Below the pieces are notes generated by a model. The model was not told where the DNA came from, searched no databases, and saw nothing but the letters and a program-made list of their open reading frames with translations. Position numbers and translations under genes: made by a program. DNA of 64,000 nt from Apostichopus japonicus (taxonomy: Eukaryota > Echinodermata > Holothuroidea > Aspidochirotida > Stichopodidae). The stretch's first letter is position 1, and every line of letters begins with the position of its first letter. The stretch spans positions 945,001-1,009,000 of the forward strand of contig NC_092575.1 in assembly GCF_037975245.1 (NCBI RefSeq), read 5' to 3'. Below, in pieces: positions 40,401 to 52,400 of the stretch.

Positions 40401-43400
40401 ATGATCCTATTTAGCACGAATCCGATACCAATTGGATATGATATTAGTTGAAAGTTGAAATCACCAAAGAAGACGTGAGATTAGTGTCAGAATGAAATTG
40501 CAGGCAAACATTCCCTTTTTCTGCTCACGAAATGTAAATGTTGACTTCAAAGACGACTCTCAGGCGAGACTATGGGTTATGTAAGTCTCATTTCAAGCGT
40601 TCCATGGATCCACAAGGGTCTCACCTACCATCATTTTTGCAACAAGTAAAAACAATACGCTTTTACGTTCTCTTCCTAAATCTCGGTGATCAATTGTGTT
40701 GGTAACATAAACATGTAATGCTTCTTCTGTCGACACAGCATTGGTGTTGTCTTTACTTTTCTATTTTTAAGCAACAAATGTATTTACGATGCCAGCATAT
40801 GAACTTGTTTAGAACTTAAACACATACTTCTTTATCAAAAATAAAATGTGTTTAATCAATCACAAAATACGAAGTTACAGGCATTGAATCGTCTTGTAAT
40901 CACCGTCCTCGTTTCATTTCTCTCTTAACAGACGTACCGATCGCTGATCAAACACCTCAGGCCATCATAAGAGGAGCTAATGTGAATATGAGATTTACAG
41001 ACACTGATCCATACGACGCCATAGTTGATACCACTGTTGTCTTCAATGTTGGTTTCAGCAGCTACTCCGACTCCATAAGGGGTGGAACGCCTCTCTGGGT
41101 TCTGAGACTCTTTGCTAGTCAATACGAAAATGGCACGGGAAACCAAAGAGAACTGTCAGCGCAATTGCTAAACAATGATCAGATGTCATATGGCGTTACT
41201 CCTGGAGGACAGTTCCAACTTTCGGGTGGAGAAAGGTAATAATTAAACAGCTTCCTAACACATCTATACATGGTATTTAACTTTACTGGGTGAATGTCAT
41301 TCCGTTTATTCAATGTAACTTTCGTATGCAATTACACGAGTTATCAAGAAGTAGTATAAACAATTTCGAACCAAATTTATTTCGCCTGTTTCTCACAGCA
41401 TCGATTTCACTGAGATGGGTCTGGGATCTGACTTTCCTTACATCTGTGCCTCATTAGAGAAGAACCCTGATGCGGACATGGAACTCGTTTTGGGGGAAGA
41501 TGATACTGTCACGGGATGCCAGGCTCTACCAAGATGTAAGTATGAGTCATCCATCTTTTCCACGTTTAGTCCTTGTACATTTTGGCATGAAGGACGTGGC
41601 CACTTCTCAGCGTTAATTTTATATGCGTAGATTGTATTTGACTTTAATTAGTAAACTAATTAAGGAATCCACAAAGCTAGTTCTTCCTAAATGAAATTCT
41701 TAGTTCGGATGGAAAAACAATTAAGGTCAATTTACATCAGTGAAAAAAAAAAACCATTGATGAAAATATGAATTCACAACGTTGCTTCATGTTTACGTGA
41801 TTGACTTCACTGCTTTCAACATTGAATATTGCCAAAGAACTGAAATGAGAGCGTGAACATGACGATGTCAGAATTAAATAATGAATCTTGTTTCAACATT
41901 TCGAATGTTGTAACTATTATAATCCGACCGGAAAGTTTGGTACTTTAACTTTATTTTTCTTTCATATTTTCAGTTCAACAACGACCACGTCCTGATGTTG
42001 GTAAGTAACATTTTTCCTTCAACACCACAAGGTTCCATCTCAATTGATAAGACGTGAAATTTGAGATATGTCCTTCAGAGACCATCCTGCAGCTCCGGCT
42101 ACAATAGGCCAATAAAATGCAATAAACACAGGAATGTCATCGGTCTGCAAGGTTCTTTGCTTTCATGTCTTTTCTTCCATTAACCTCGTCAACAATTCAT
42201 AGTAATAACACGCAAATCGAATGTTCTCCTCTCACGTGCTCGTAATCAATTGTGTTACTTTGTAAGGAGTACTATGTTTTACACATATTCGAGAGTCGAT
42301 GCCGAAGCTAACTAGTAAAGAACAAGCAATTATTTCGTTTCTAGATGTCTTTTTTAAACTATTTGTCTCAACTACCCAGAATACTGTAGTTACACGTCTC
42401 GCAAGATAACTTCCAAATTCCTTCCTCATGTTCCAGTGATCGCTGAACAGAGCCCCCAAGCCATCGTTAGAGGTGCCAATGTTAACATACGATTTACAGA
42501 CATAGATCCGTACGACGCCATGGTCGATACCAGTGTTGTATACAATGTCATTTTCAGCAACGTCTCGGACGCCATAGAAGGCGGAACGCCTCTGTGGATG
42601 CTGAGACTCTTTGCCAGTCAAAACGAAGACGGCACAGGGAAGCATAAGGAACTTTTAGAGCAGTTGCTAGACAATGATCAGATGTCACATGGCGTTACTC
42701 CTGGCGGTCAATTACAATTGAGAAGTTACGAAAGGTAATTTGTTTAGTGCAGGTTTCTGACAAATATTGATGTGCTTTAAGCAATTTCGGTTCCTTTTTT
42801 TTCAAAGCAAGTATTTGGAATATAAATTGAGTAAATTCAATTCTACATTCTTCACAGCATCGTTTTTACTGATATTGGTCCGGATTCGGAGTTTCCTTAC
42901 ATCTGTGCGTCATTGGAGAAGAACCCTGATGCATATATGGAAATTAATTTCGCGGACGCTAGTGCTGTTACAGGATGCGAAGCATTACCAAGATGTATGT
43001 ATGCTGTACAGTTTGTCCACGTTATGCTTTGAAAATTATTTAAAGCTTCTTTAAACTTTCTAATGCGCACTTTCTCAGCTGTGCATTCAAGAAAATGAAT
43101 GTGTAATCCATGACAATTGATACCGTATCTGAGAACGAATTGATCATCGATTTCTGGTTAACTCGATTCCAAAACAATGAGGTGTATCATTAAACAAACG
43201 TACCTCTGCATATATCTTTTTCGTTCAGTAAATAAATATACATATCACTTCGATCGAATTCTTATAAAAATAATGAAAGATAATTCTAAATAAGAACTAT
43301 CAAAGTGTTTCAATAATAATTTGCAAGGATTATGTACCATTGAATCAGACCGAATTGTTTCTGATAAAGAAATATATTTCTGTTTCGTTTCTTCTCAGTT

Positions 43401-46400
43401 TCACATCAAGCACGTCCAGTTGATGGTAAATAGCAACTTTGACCTTCTATGCTCACTTTGTTATTAACTTGATGCTTAATTACCTTTGCAACTCGTTTGG
43501 CAACCATATTATACTTTTGTTTCGAATTATTCAAATATTTGTATCAAGTTTGTTATATCATAATCCAGATATGAAATTACATGAGATGGACACTGATGGT
43601 ATATTGACCTTTTTAACCTTTACTAGCTATGTATGATTTCATGCAAAATTTAAGTACTTTCGTTCTGCCTGATATAGAGTTTAACATAACATCAACAACA
43701 ACAATAATACTAATAACGTTTAACACAAAACGCCAAGGCTGACAATTGCTTCTATCCTTTTTCTTCTGTTTTTTTAATCATACAGGTCTTCCTTTGAGTC
43801 AGCAAGTTCATCTGGTGCAACATAACACAAGAATCAGTACATCCCGTGCTGATCCTTCGAGCAACGTGATGGTTGCAACAGTGCAATATCTTCTGAGGTT
43901 TCCGCCATCTACATACATCTTCGCGGGGGATAATCCTCTTTGGCTACTGGAACTTTTTGCAAGTCAAAATGATGATGGAACGGGCTCAAAGAAATTGATC
44001 TCTCCCCAGCTTTTAGACCATGAACAAATGTACGAAGCCGTTCAGCCACGAGATGTGATAAGTTTCACAGCAAGTGAAAGGTAAAGGTGTTTGTACTATT
44101 CCAGTGTCAAACCTTGTCCAGTGCTTGATATACTGTATGTGCCATAGACCACTACTGTTGGGGAAGACGGGAGGTGGAGGGGGAGGGGGCAATATAGGGT
44201 GGTCAGTGTGTGAAAGGAAAAGGGATAACTTTTGTTCTCATTGATCATGTATTTTATTTATAATTCTTTGTTGCATGAAAAGTTATTTTCTATTTGGGCG
44301 GAGTTTATTTCTTGTCAGACAAAAGGTAACAAGTTAGTTAGTCTAACTCTCCTAAGTATTTTGAAAAGTGTCGTAGCTGCATACATATAAAAGGTGAAGG
44401 TCGATAGATGCGGACATTAGAAGTCCCTCTCTCCGGATCCATTGTATCTTTCCGCTTAAAATTTATGATAGTATTTCAGAATTGTTATCAAACAGTTGTT
44501 AATGACTAAAACTCCAAAGCAAAATTGTCTAGAACGCCTCGTGTGTCACAATTAATATAACCATGCATGCGGCATTGCAATTACAAATTTCGTTAATCCT
44601 CTTTGCACCAAAGCTTTGAAGCAGATGAAATTGGAGCTGGTACGGATCTGCCTTACATCTGTTCCTCACTTAACTCTCATCCTCTAGCAAATTTCGAATT
44701 GATCAATGGAGAAGACAATTTCATAACAACATGCGAAGAATTGCTCTTGCGTAAGTCTTTACATGCTAACATCACACAGAAAATGTATAAAGTATCAAGT
44801 CAAAACACACGTAAGACAGAGAGACAGCTCATTATTGCTCTTAATTTTTTTTAAGTAGCTTAACTGTTCTGTATTAGCTATTAGAATTAGCTGAATAAAC
44901 CGAGATCGGTATTGCACTGAAGGAGAAAACAAAATTAGACCATGAATCGGATGGTAGTTACAATGATTTCACTCTAGGTGTTACAGCTTCAAGCAGCACC
45001 AATTACATGCCTAATTGATATGGTCTTCGCCCCAAAAATGTAACCGCTATGAAAGTATTATTCAAGCAATATATGCAAAACAATCTTAGCAACGTAGGCC
45101 CATTTTTGTACTTTCTACCACTAATATCGCAACCGAAGCAACACAAGTTGTTTTCTAAAGAGTAGGCACATTGTTACGTAATTTCATCCCATTTATGGTA
45201 AATTTAACAAATATTCTTATTTTGTAGCTCACTCGCTCAGCCAAGAGGAAGAACAACATGCAGAAGGTATTGAATCTTTGTTGTATTGTTCATAAAGAGC
45301 CAACGATTGATTGATATATGTATATTCTACGATATCCGATTGAAGTGAACTTTGTCTCATGTTAGAGATACATGTAACTGTATATGTTCCTCCCAGAAAC
45401 AGAGCCTGCACCCCCAGTATTGTAAAAAGAAAAAACACAAAGTTGCCTCTTCTCTTCATAAATATGAAGTGCCCATTTGATAAAAAAGTGCCCTTTTGTA
45501 GAAATAATTACAACATAACAGTAATTTAAAGTGTCCTGTGGTTGAAAAATTACGAAAAATTGTAATTAAAAAGTTCACTTCGGTTGAGAAACACTCAAAT
45601 ACTCGAATTAGCGAATGGTAAGCGGAATTAGCAGCCTCCAAATCAAAGTCATAAGTGTCAATGCTCCTCGGAGTTTGTGCCCCTTCCCCAGGATCAACCC
45701 TCTTCGGCAATCGCCGCAAGGGAGGAAAAGAAAAATTAGCTTACAGTATTTGCCCATGAACACGTGACTCGATTTACGAACACAAGATATTACTCTCACA
45801 TTGATACAACAGCATCCAAGACTGCCGCATGCCGTATATGGGGTGATCCTCATCTGAAATCATTCGATGGCTATGGACATTCTTTTCAAAACGTTGGCGA
45901 ATATGTCGCCGTGCAAACTTGTAAAGATGACGAGCGAACGGTTCCGACGTTTCAGTTGTCATTCGAAACATTCCGAAGGCGTCCATCAATACCAGTGTCA
46001 TATATTCGAGAGTACACACTGAAATACAACGGCGAAGTTTACGCATTAACTCACCCGAGTAAGGTTTCCGTAAATGGCGTGACAGTAACCTTACCCTTCA
46101 CAGATCACAACGGCGTCAGGGTACATTATGCTGCACCCCATCAGGTAAACATTCTTGTACCCCATCAGGTGCCGGCATTAATTCTATTTAATGCCCGTAT
46201 TAACTATATTTAATGCCGGTATTAATTCTATTTAATACCGGTATATAACAAGCTCAAAATTCGCTAATGTGAATGGCCTATTTAATGCCGGTATTAATAC
46301 TATTAAATACCGGTATATATATACCATTTAATGTCGGCATATATTCATTTTCATGTTTTGATACCGGCATATAATTTATTTATTGCGGGCACATAATGTA

Positions 46401-49400
46401 TTTATGAAGGATATAAATGCTTTTTATGTCCGTATATATTAAAATTAATACCGTTCTTTAATTTGTTGAATACTGGCATATGAAGCTGCATGGTGATTGG
46501 CTGATAACTAATGTCGGTATTAAAAAGAATTAATACCGGTAATAATTTTAATTCATACGGACATTAAATCGCTAATTATTTCCCGTATGGCCTACCATAA
46601 ACGGTTACTGCAGTAAGATTCGATGGATGTCGTTTGACGTAGCCTGTATATGTTGCGGGTTTCCATAGATGTCATCGGTAGCTATGACGTAACAACCAAT
46701 AAGGTCAAATCAAGCTCTTCCAGGCTCGAAAGCTATATTTATGGGTCATCTTGAAGGATTTTTTAGGGTCTTATAGTTTCTAAAAATCCATGTTTTATTA
46801 ACGCTTTAGATCCTTACCACCGATTTTGGTTTAGTCATCCGTCTGGACAATCTACACAACAGTGACGTAACGCTTACAGATATATTTATGGGCAAAGTAT
46901 GCGGACTCTGTGGAAACTATGACATGGTTAGAGGGAATGAATGTCATTACAGGAACGGAACACAGGTGAGGTATTAATCAGCTATGCAAAGGTTTAACTA
47001 TGGGTATAGTCTCTATGTTAGCTCCTACAAGAATTCAATCATCTGAAGAGTTTGTGCTCATAATTTCCATGTTAGTAAACAGTCTCTAAGATATCACCTC
47101 CCCCCCCCCCTCCGTCCCCTCCCCGAAGAGTAACGGATATGTAAAAATTAGATACTCGATAACAACCTTGTCTTTGTTATGTAATTAAAAAACATATTCA
47201 TGGAAGGAGTAAAGTTAACACAAAAGCATGTTGGAAATACAGATTCGAGAATATAAGTAGATCAGGTAAGGTTTGAAGCTGCTGTTTATTTATTTGTTTG
47301 TTGTCGTGGTGTTTTTGCCCTTCATGAGGTCTCTAACTGACTACGTACAGAAAGGTGTTAAGGGAGCACTCCCATTCCCATTTGTTGTTGTAACTGTTGT
47401 TGTTATTGTTGTTATTTAACATCTGTTCTCGAATAGAATGAACTCTACGCTCTAAAAACCATTCAAATGTGATTCCATGAAATGCGTGCAAGAGGGCAAG
47501 GGAATTTAGGCGTCAGCGTAACATATATGTTGGTATTACAATATTAAGGTCCATAATATCAAATTAAAAAGTTTGGTTTATTGCTTGAACAGATGCAGCG
47601 TCGAAATGAAGAATGTAAACAAGTTTTCGTCAACGAATGGACTGATGAAACTCCAGACCTCCCTTACCCAGAGCACATTAAAGATTTTAGACCATGTGGA
47701 GAAGGTTCTACCCTGTATGATGAGGCTACTACACACTGTGGCATATTAAACGATCCCACAGGTACAAACATCACATGTATAGCGCTGTTGTTGTTGTTGT
47801 ATGAATTACACATGTTTTATGTACAGTTAATAATATTGCGTAGTGTTGTCGAGTTGCATATTATGTATCATTTTGTACAGTCTATACATCCTATGCTCGA
47901 CTGGTTAACACCTCAGCACCAGCAATAAACATGTTCCCAATTTACACGTTATGTCATCAAGTCTGGTATATCCTTAAACTCCCAACTACTACTCTCGTAA
48001 TACGACCATGCCCCCTGCCTTTACATCAATAACGTGAATGTATCACCATAAATATATTTTCATCATAAGTTGACAAGCATAGGCCTATATTTAAATATAT
48101 TAAAGCTCACAAATTGTAAATGTGCATGGTTATTATCTTAATTTATCAACAAAATTGTGGTATTTACCAGCTTTCTAGCTTAACCATATGTTTGCACTTT
48201 AACTCATACAGTAAGATATATTTCAAAACTATTGTGGATTCCACAGGTCCTCTTGCAAGTTGCCATCCATACGTAAGCCCAGATATATACTACAACAACT
48301 GCGTGTTTGATTTATGCCAGCTTCTTCCTTCGGCATCATTCTTGTGTGGTAGTGTGGAAGCCTATCTTTACGAATGTGTACAGGTTGCTGGTGAGAATGT
48401 ACAAGTTGGAGATTGGAGAAATTCTACACAACAATGTGGTAAGTCTACCGATATGCAATAAGGCGCATGTGTACTTAATGTACGAATAGAGGTACAGATA
48501 CAATCAATACTTGGAAACGGGCACGCGCACTGCGAATATCCGGATATGATACAGGTTACACCACACGTGTCATATCGCAACGAGAATTATCCTTCAATTG
48601 GACTAATAAACCGCTTTTCATTTGTGTCTATGCTTCATATACGTTTTGTCACGTGAATTAATTCCTATACTCATCTTTGGTCAGTTGAACACCTCCACAT
48701 AATGAAAAGTTATTACAATATTACTTGTATGTTACTCATGGCCCCCGTAATGCCTCCGAGACCCTGATCTGTGCCGCCTCCTCCCCCTCCCCCCCCCCTC
48801 CCTCCCCCAACACGTCAACTATCTCTCATCATATCTATACTTAAATGCTATCATACAAACACACATTTCAGATCTTCTCAACTTTATCACAACAGAACCA
48901 CAGTGTTCAGAGAACATGGTTTTCGAGAGCCGCGGGAGTGCCTGTCCTCCTACCTGTGCAGATCCAGAGGGTGTTCGAGAAGACTGTCCCTTCTCCTTTC
49001 TCGAGACTTGTGAATGTGCTGAGGGTATGGTATTAGATGGTACTGAATGCGTACCTGTGGAATCCTGTGGGTGTAAAATGGACAATGGGGTATATATTTC
49101 GGTAAGCCATTTTCTTAAGTTCTCTTTTCATTCTTCGTGTGGAATAAAGACCCATAAATCAACGATGCCATTTCAGCCGTATGTTTATTAAAGTAGAATC
49201 TCTCTATCAGTGACTATTAGCCCGAAAACCCTAAAGGAACGACAACACATGTCTTGCTACCTTGGATGTTTAGGTAACTTTGTGCCGTATACGTTACATG
49301 TAGATATGTCAATATGTGAAGATAGTGTTATTTACCATTTATCCAAACAGATCATTTTTCCGCTTCCTAAACTCTTCTGTAATTTCCGACACGTACCAGG

Positions 49401-52400
49401 TACCGAAAACATTCGACGCGGTCTCGCTGCCACCCCCCCCCCCTAAAAAAATTGTCCAAATAAGGATATACAACATACCGTCGTGCACACATAACACAGT
49501 GATAGAATTAGGCCGCTTACATCATTACTTACATTACACTTCAGACAGGCTTGCCGAGAGGGGGAGGTAACAGCCCCTGGGTCCGTGTTAATTAGGGGAC
49601 CGGAGACATGCGGGATTGACGTTAATGTATTCTCATACCTCTGTGAATGTACCATATGGGTTTATAGGATGACATACATGTCTCTCGAAATACTTTCTGT
49701 ATGTTAGCAACTCTTTTTATTCTCGTTCTCTTAAATAAAGGTTGGAGAAGAGTTTATGTCCTCCAATTGTTCGGAGTTATGTACGTGTGGTGAAGTATCT
49801 GGTTTAGTTTGCATATATCCTGTGACGTGTGCTGACAATGCCATGTGTGGCGTAAAAGGAGGACAACGAGACTGTTACTGCCAAAAAGGTTACGTGGGTA
49901 ATGGAAGATACCAGTGTATGGATCAAGGTATATACACTTTCTCATTATAAGGTGGTAGGGAACAGGATTCCATACTCAACGGGGCAGAATCATATTCTGC
50001 TTGCAAATTTGGAGGAGCCAGTCCATCCTTCAGTTTTACCTTGTGTGGGAAACAAACGTATATGAACACCCCTCCCTTCTCCCCAAATAGAATCCCAGTT
50101 TACCTATTTATAATTCTTTTCGGTTCTATAGGGTTTTAATCCCCTACCCCGACAGAATTTACCCCCCCCCCCTCCGAATGAGGTGGAACAACCCTCTCGG
50201 CTAACTTTTGAAGATTACCTGTTTACGTCATAGGTGGTAACTGTTTATTCGTTTGAGATATCAACATCCAATAAGTCATCCAGTTTTTATTTGAGATATG
50301 TTTATTTAGTTATTTTTATTTTATTTTATTCATTTTTTGGAGTAGAATACAAAACTTGCAGGATTTATGGCGACCCCCATTTCCTGACGTTCGATGATGT
50401 CTTCTACTCGTTCCAGGGGGGTTGTGTATATACAGCTGTTCATACGTGTAGACCTCTATCCAGAGGTGCGCCTCCCTTCCGAATCGTTATAAAGAACGAA
50501 AGATTGATCCCGGAGGAGAAATACACTTACACAACAGTTGTCCAATTGCTGTTTCAAAGTAAGGCCTACCGAATGGCTTATACTGGTCGTGTCACCGTGG
50601 ACGGGATAGTCATGGACAGCCGTTTGCCTTACTCAGACGAGGAAACTGGTATTGAGATATCAAGAAATGAAACGACCTTGGTACGTATCAGAATGGTTCC
50701 CTCGAGGTTATCAAGTTATTCATTTTACATATTGTGGTAGCGTCATCAAAAACTAGTCAGTCGTGCCTCATGCATGGTATAGTGGGATCAGTTATTTCAC
50801 CGAGCATATAGGTAATCAGGAGAATAATGTCTATTACTTACGAAAATACGACATATGTAAGTGACAGTTGGGGCAGGTGTAATGGAGTCGGTGGCATGGT
50901 GCTTATAGAAGTGATATGTTATCTGGTTGAAATGTGGCTCAGTGAATAACAGTATCGGTACATTTCGTATTATATATAGCCAAATCATTTAGACATATAT
51001 TATGGCTGTTACTATTATTACTATTATTGCTGTTGTTATTGTTATTGTTACTGATATTGCTACTGTTAATGTTATGTACTATATTTGGGAGCATATTAAT
51101 CATGTGCTGGATGCTATATGAGCCCTTTTCAGTTTGTACCATATTTGGGGGACATAAAAACGACACACATACAAGTTTATGATGATTAGTTTAACTTCTA
51201 TTGCGCAAACTCAAAAATCACTTTTTCATATTAAGTTACTTATATCTATGAATCTTCTTTGCATTAACAGTACCTTCGAAGTGTCTTTGGATTGGAAGTC
51301 AGCATCAGTAACGACAATGCACTAGCTATTAAACTACCCTCGGCATATTTCGGTAAAGTATGCGGACTATGCGGTAATGCTGACGGAAATGACGAAAACG
51401 ACAAAATGTTGCCAAATGGAACTTTGGTGAGGTTCAAGCTTGTGGGTTATTCACTAGATATTAATTTCATCTTCATAGCTTGTCTGACAATTGTCACTCT
51501 TTTTGGTTTTCAACACTTCCTTTATTGAAAGAAGAACCGTTTGGTAAGATGATACGTTTCGTCTGGTCTGTCTAACGGGACTATATTTCCAGGGGGTGGA
51601 GGAGAGGGGGGGGGCTTTCTCACTCTCCTTTTTATTGGTAATAAATAAATAAATTGGTAAAATAATGATAAATATATTTATAGGCTACTTCGATCATCGG
51701 GCCATATCTCAAATCGCAAATGTTATGCCGTCTGTTGTGATTTTTTATAAAATTATATCAAAACTATAATAGCTGTTTTCATGAAATATGGATAATGAAA
51801 TGGTACTTGTTTTACATATATAGGGCAAGAAACTACCGTTTGCCAACTCATGGGCTTTTGGCCAATGTGTTCCATTGGACGAGCCAATTGAAAACTGTGA
51901 AGATGGGAGTGATGATTATGCAGAGGCTGTAGATTTGTGTAATGAAATCATACGGAAAGATGGTAAGAATTAAAAGTTCTACTTTACAATAACGGAAGTT
52001 AAGTAGGGGCGGAGGAGCCGGGAATAAGATTTAGAATGCATGCCCCCCCCCCCCCCCCACCGAGGCATAGCAATAGGGGTTTCATTGAACCAAGTCCCCA
52101 CTCAAACCTGGAAGTAAACTCTATAGAAACAGAGTACAGTAAATTTTCTATATATATATAAATAAAATATAGTTAATTCTTTTCACACGTTTTCTTTGTG
52201 ATTCAGTGTCTACTAACATTATCCTTTTGTCTATAGGTCCCTTTGCATATTGTCATGACTACCAAAGTCCCCTTCCATTCTTTCACTCCTGTGTCTTCGA
52301 CCTGTGTGGGAACTTGCCTGACACGGAGCTCTTCTGCGCAAGCGCTAATCAGTACGTCCAGGCATGCGCAGATAAAGGAGCAGGAACAGGTCTCGACTGG

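Larger units (their letters stand above)
23660..40690 (+). pseudogene. Eleven relics of an A-type exon, one in each linker-to-A intron
   Basis: Each intron from domain 4 to domain 15 contains a conserved stretch, at roughly 23660-23850, 25345-25530, 27025-27210, 28705-28890, 30400-30590, 32095-32280, 33760-33957, 35455-35640, 37125-37322, 38822-39005 and 40495-40690. Where open (33760-33957 and 37125-37322) it reads QANIPFFCSRNVNVDFKDD, then AMEVSFQAF and IIIFATSKN. This follows the A-exon order QAIIRGANVNMRFTDTD, VVFNVGF, LRLFASQN. In most copies an in-frame stop (ATG TAA) interrupts it. Using the perfect GTAAGT there as a donor would give a 43-nt exon that breaks the frame. I therefore read it as a dead exon carried along by unit duplication. 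Confidence 0.55.
22396..42000 (+). repeat. Tandem array of about 1.68-kb gene-internal units, with a 3,365-bp dimer duplication
   Basis: A-exon starts are spaced 1698, 1687, 1680, 1675, 1695, 1694, 1675, 1690, 1675, 1690 and 1677 bp. Exons and introns are similarly conserved. Subtype order for domains 4-15 is P P Q Q P P Q P Q P Q P. Units 10-11 and 12-13 are offset by exactly 3,365 bp at every exon, and the only difference I noticed is one base (33931-33940 region, GTTCTC, versus GCTCTC near 37300). Confidence 0.93.

Noticed and set aside
22396-42000. Array read as a CRISPR or bacterial-type repeat system
   Set aside because: The units are 1.7 kb, contain spliced coding exons and eukaryotic splice sites; there are no short repeat-spacer patterns.
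51001-51060. Asparagine/serine-rich minus-strand frame near 51 kb
   Set aside because: It is a trinucleotide (TTA/TTG/CTG-type) repeat within an intron of VWD2.
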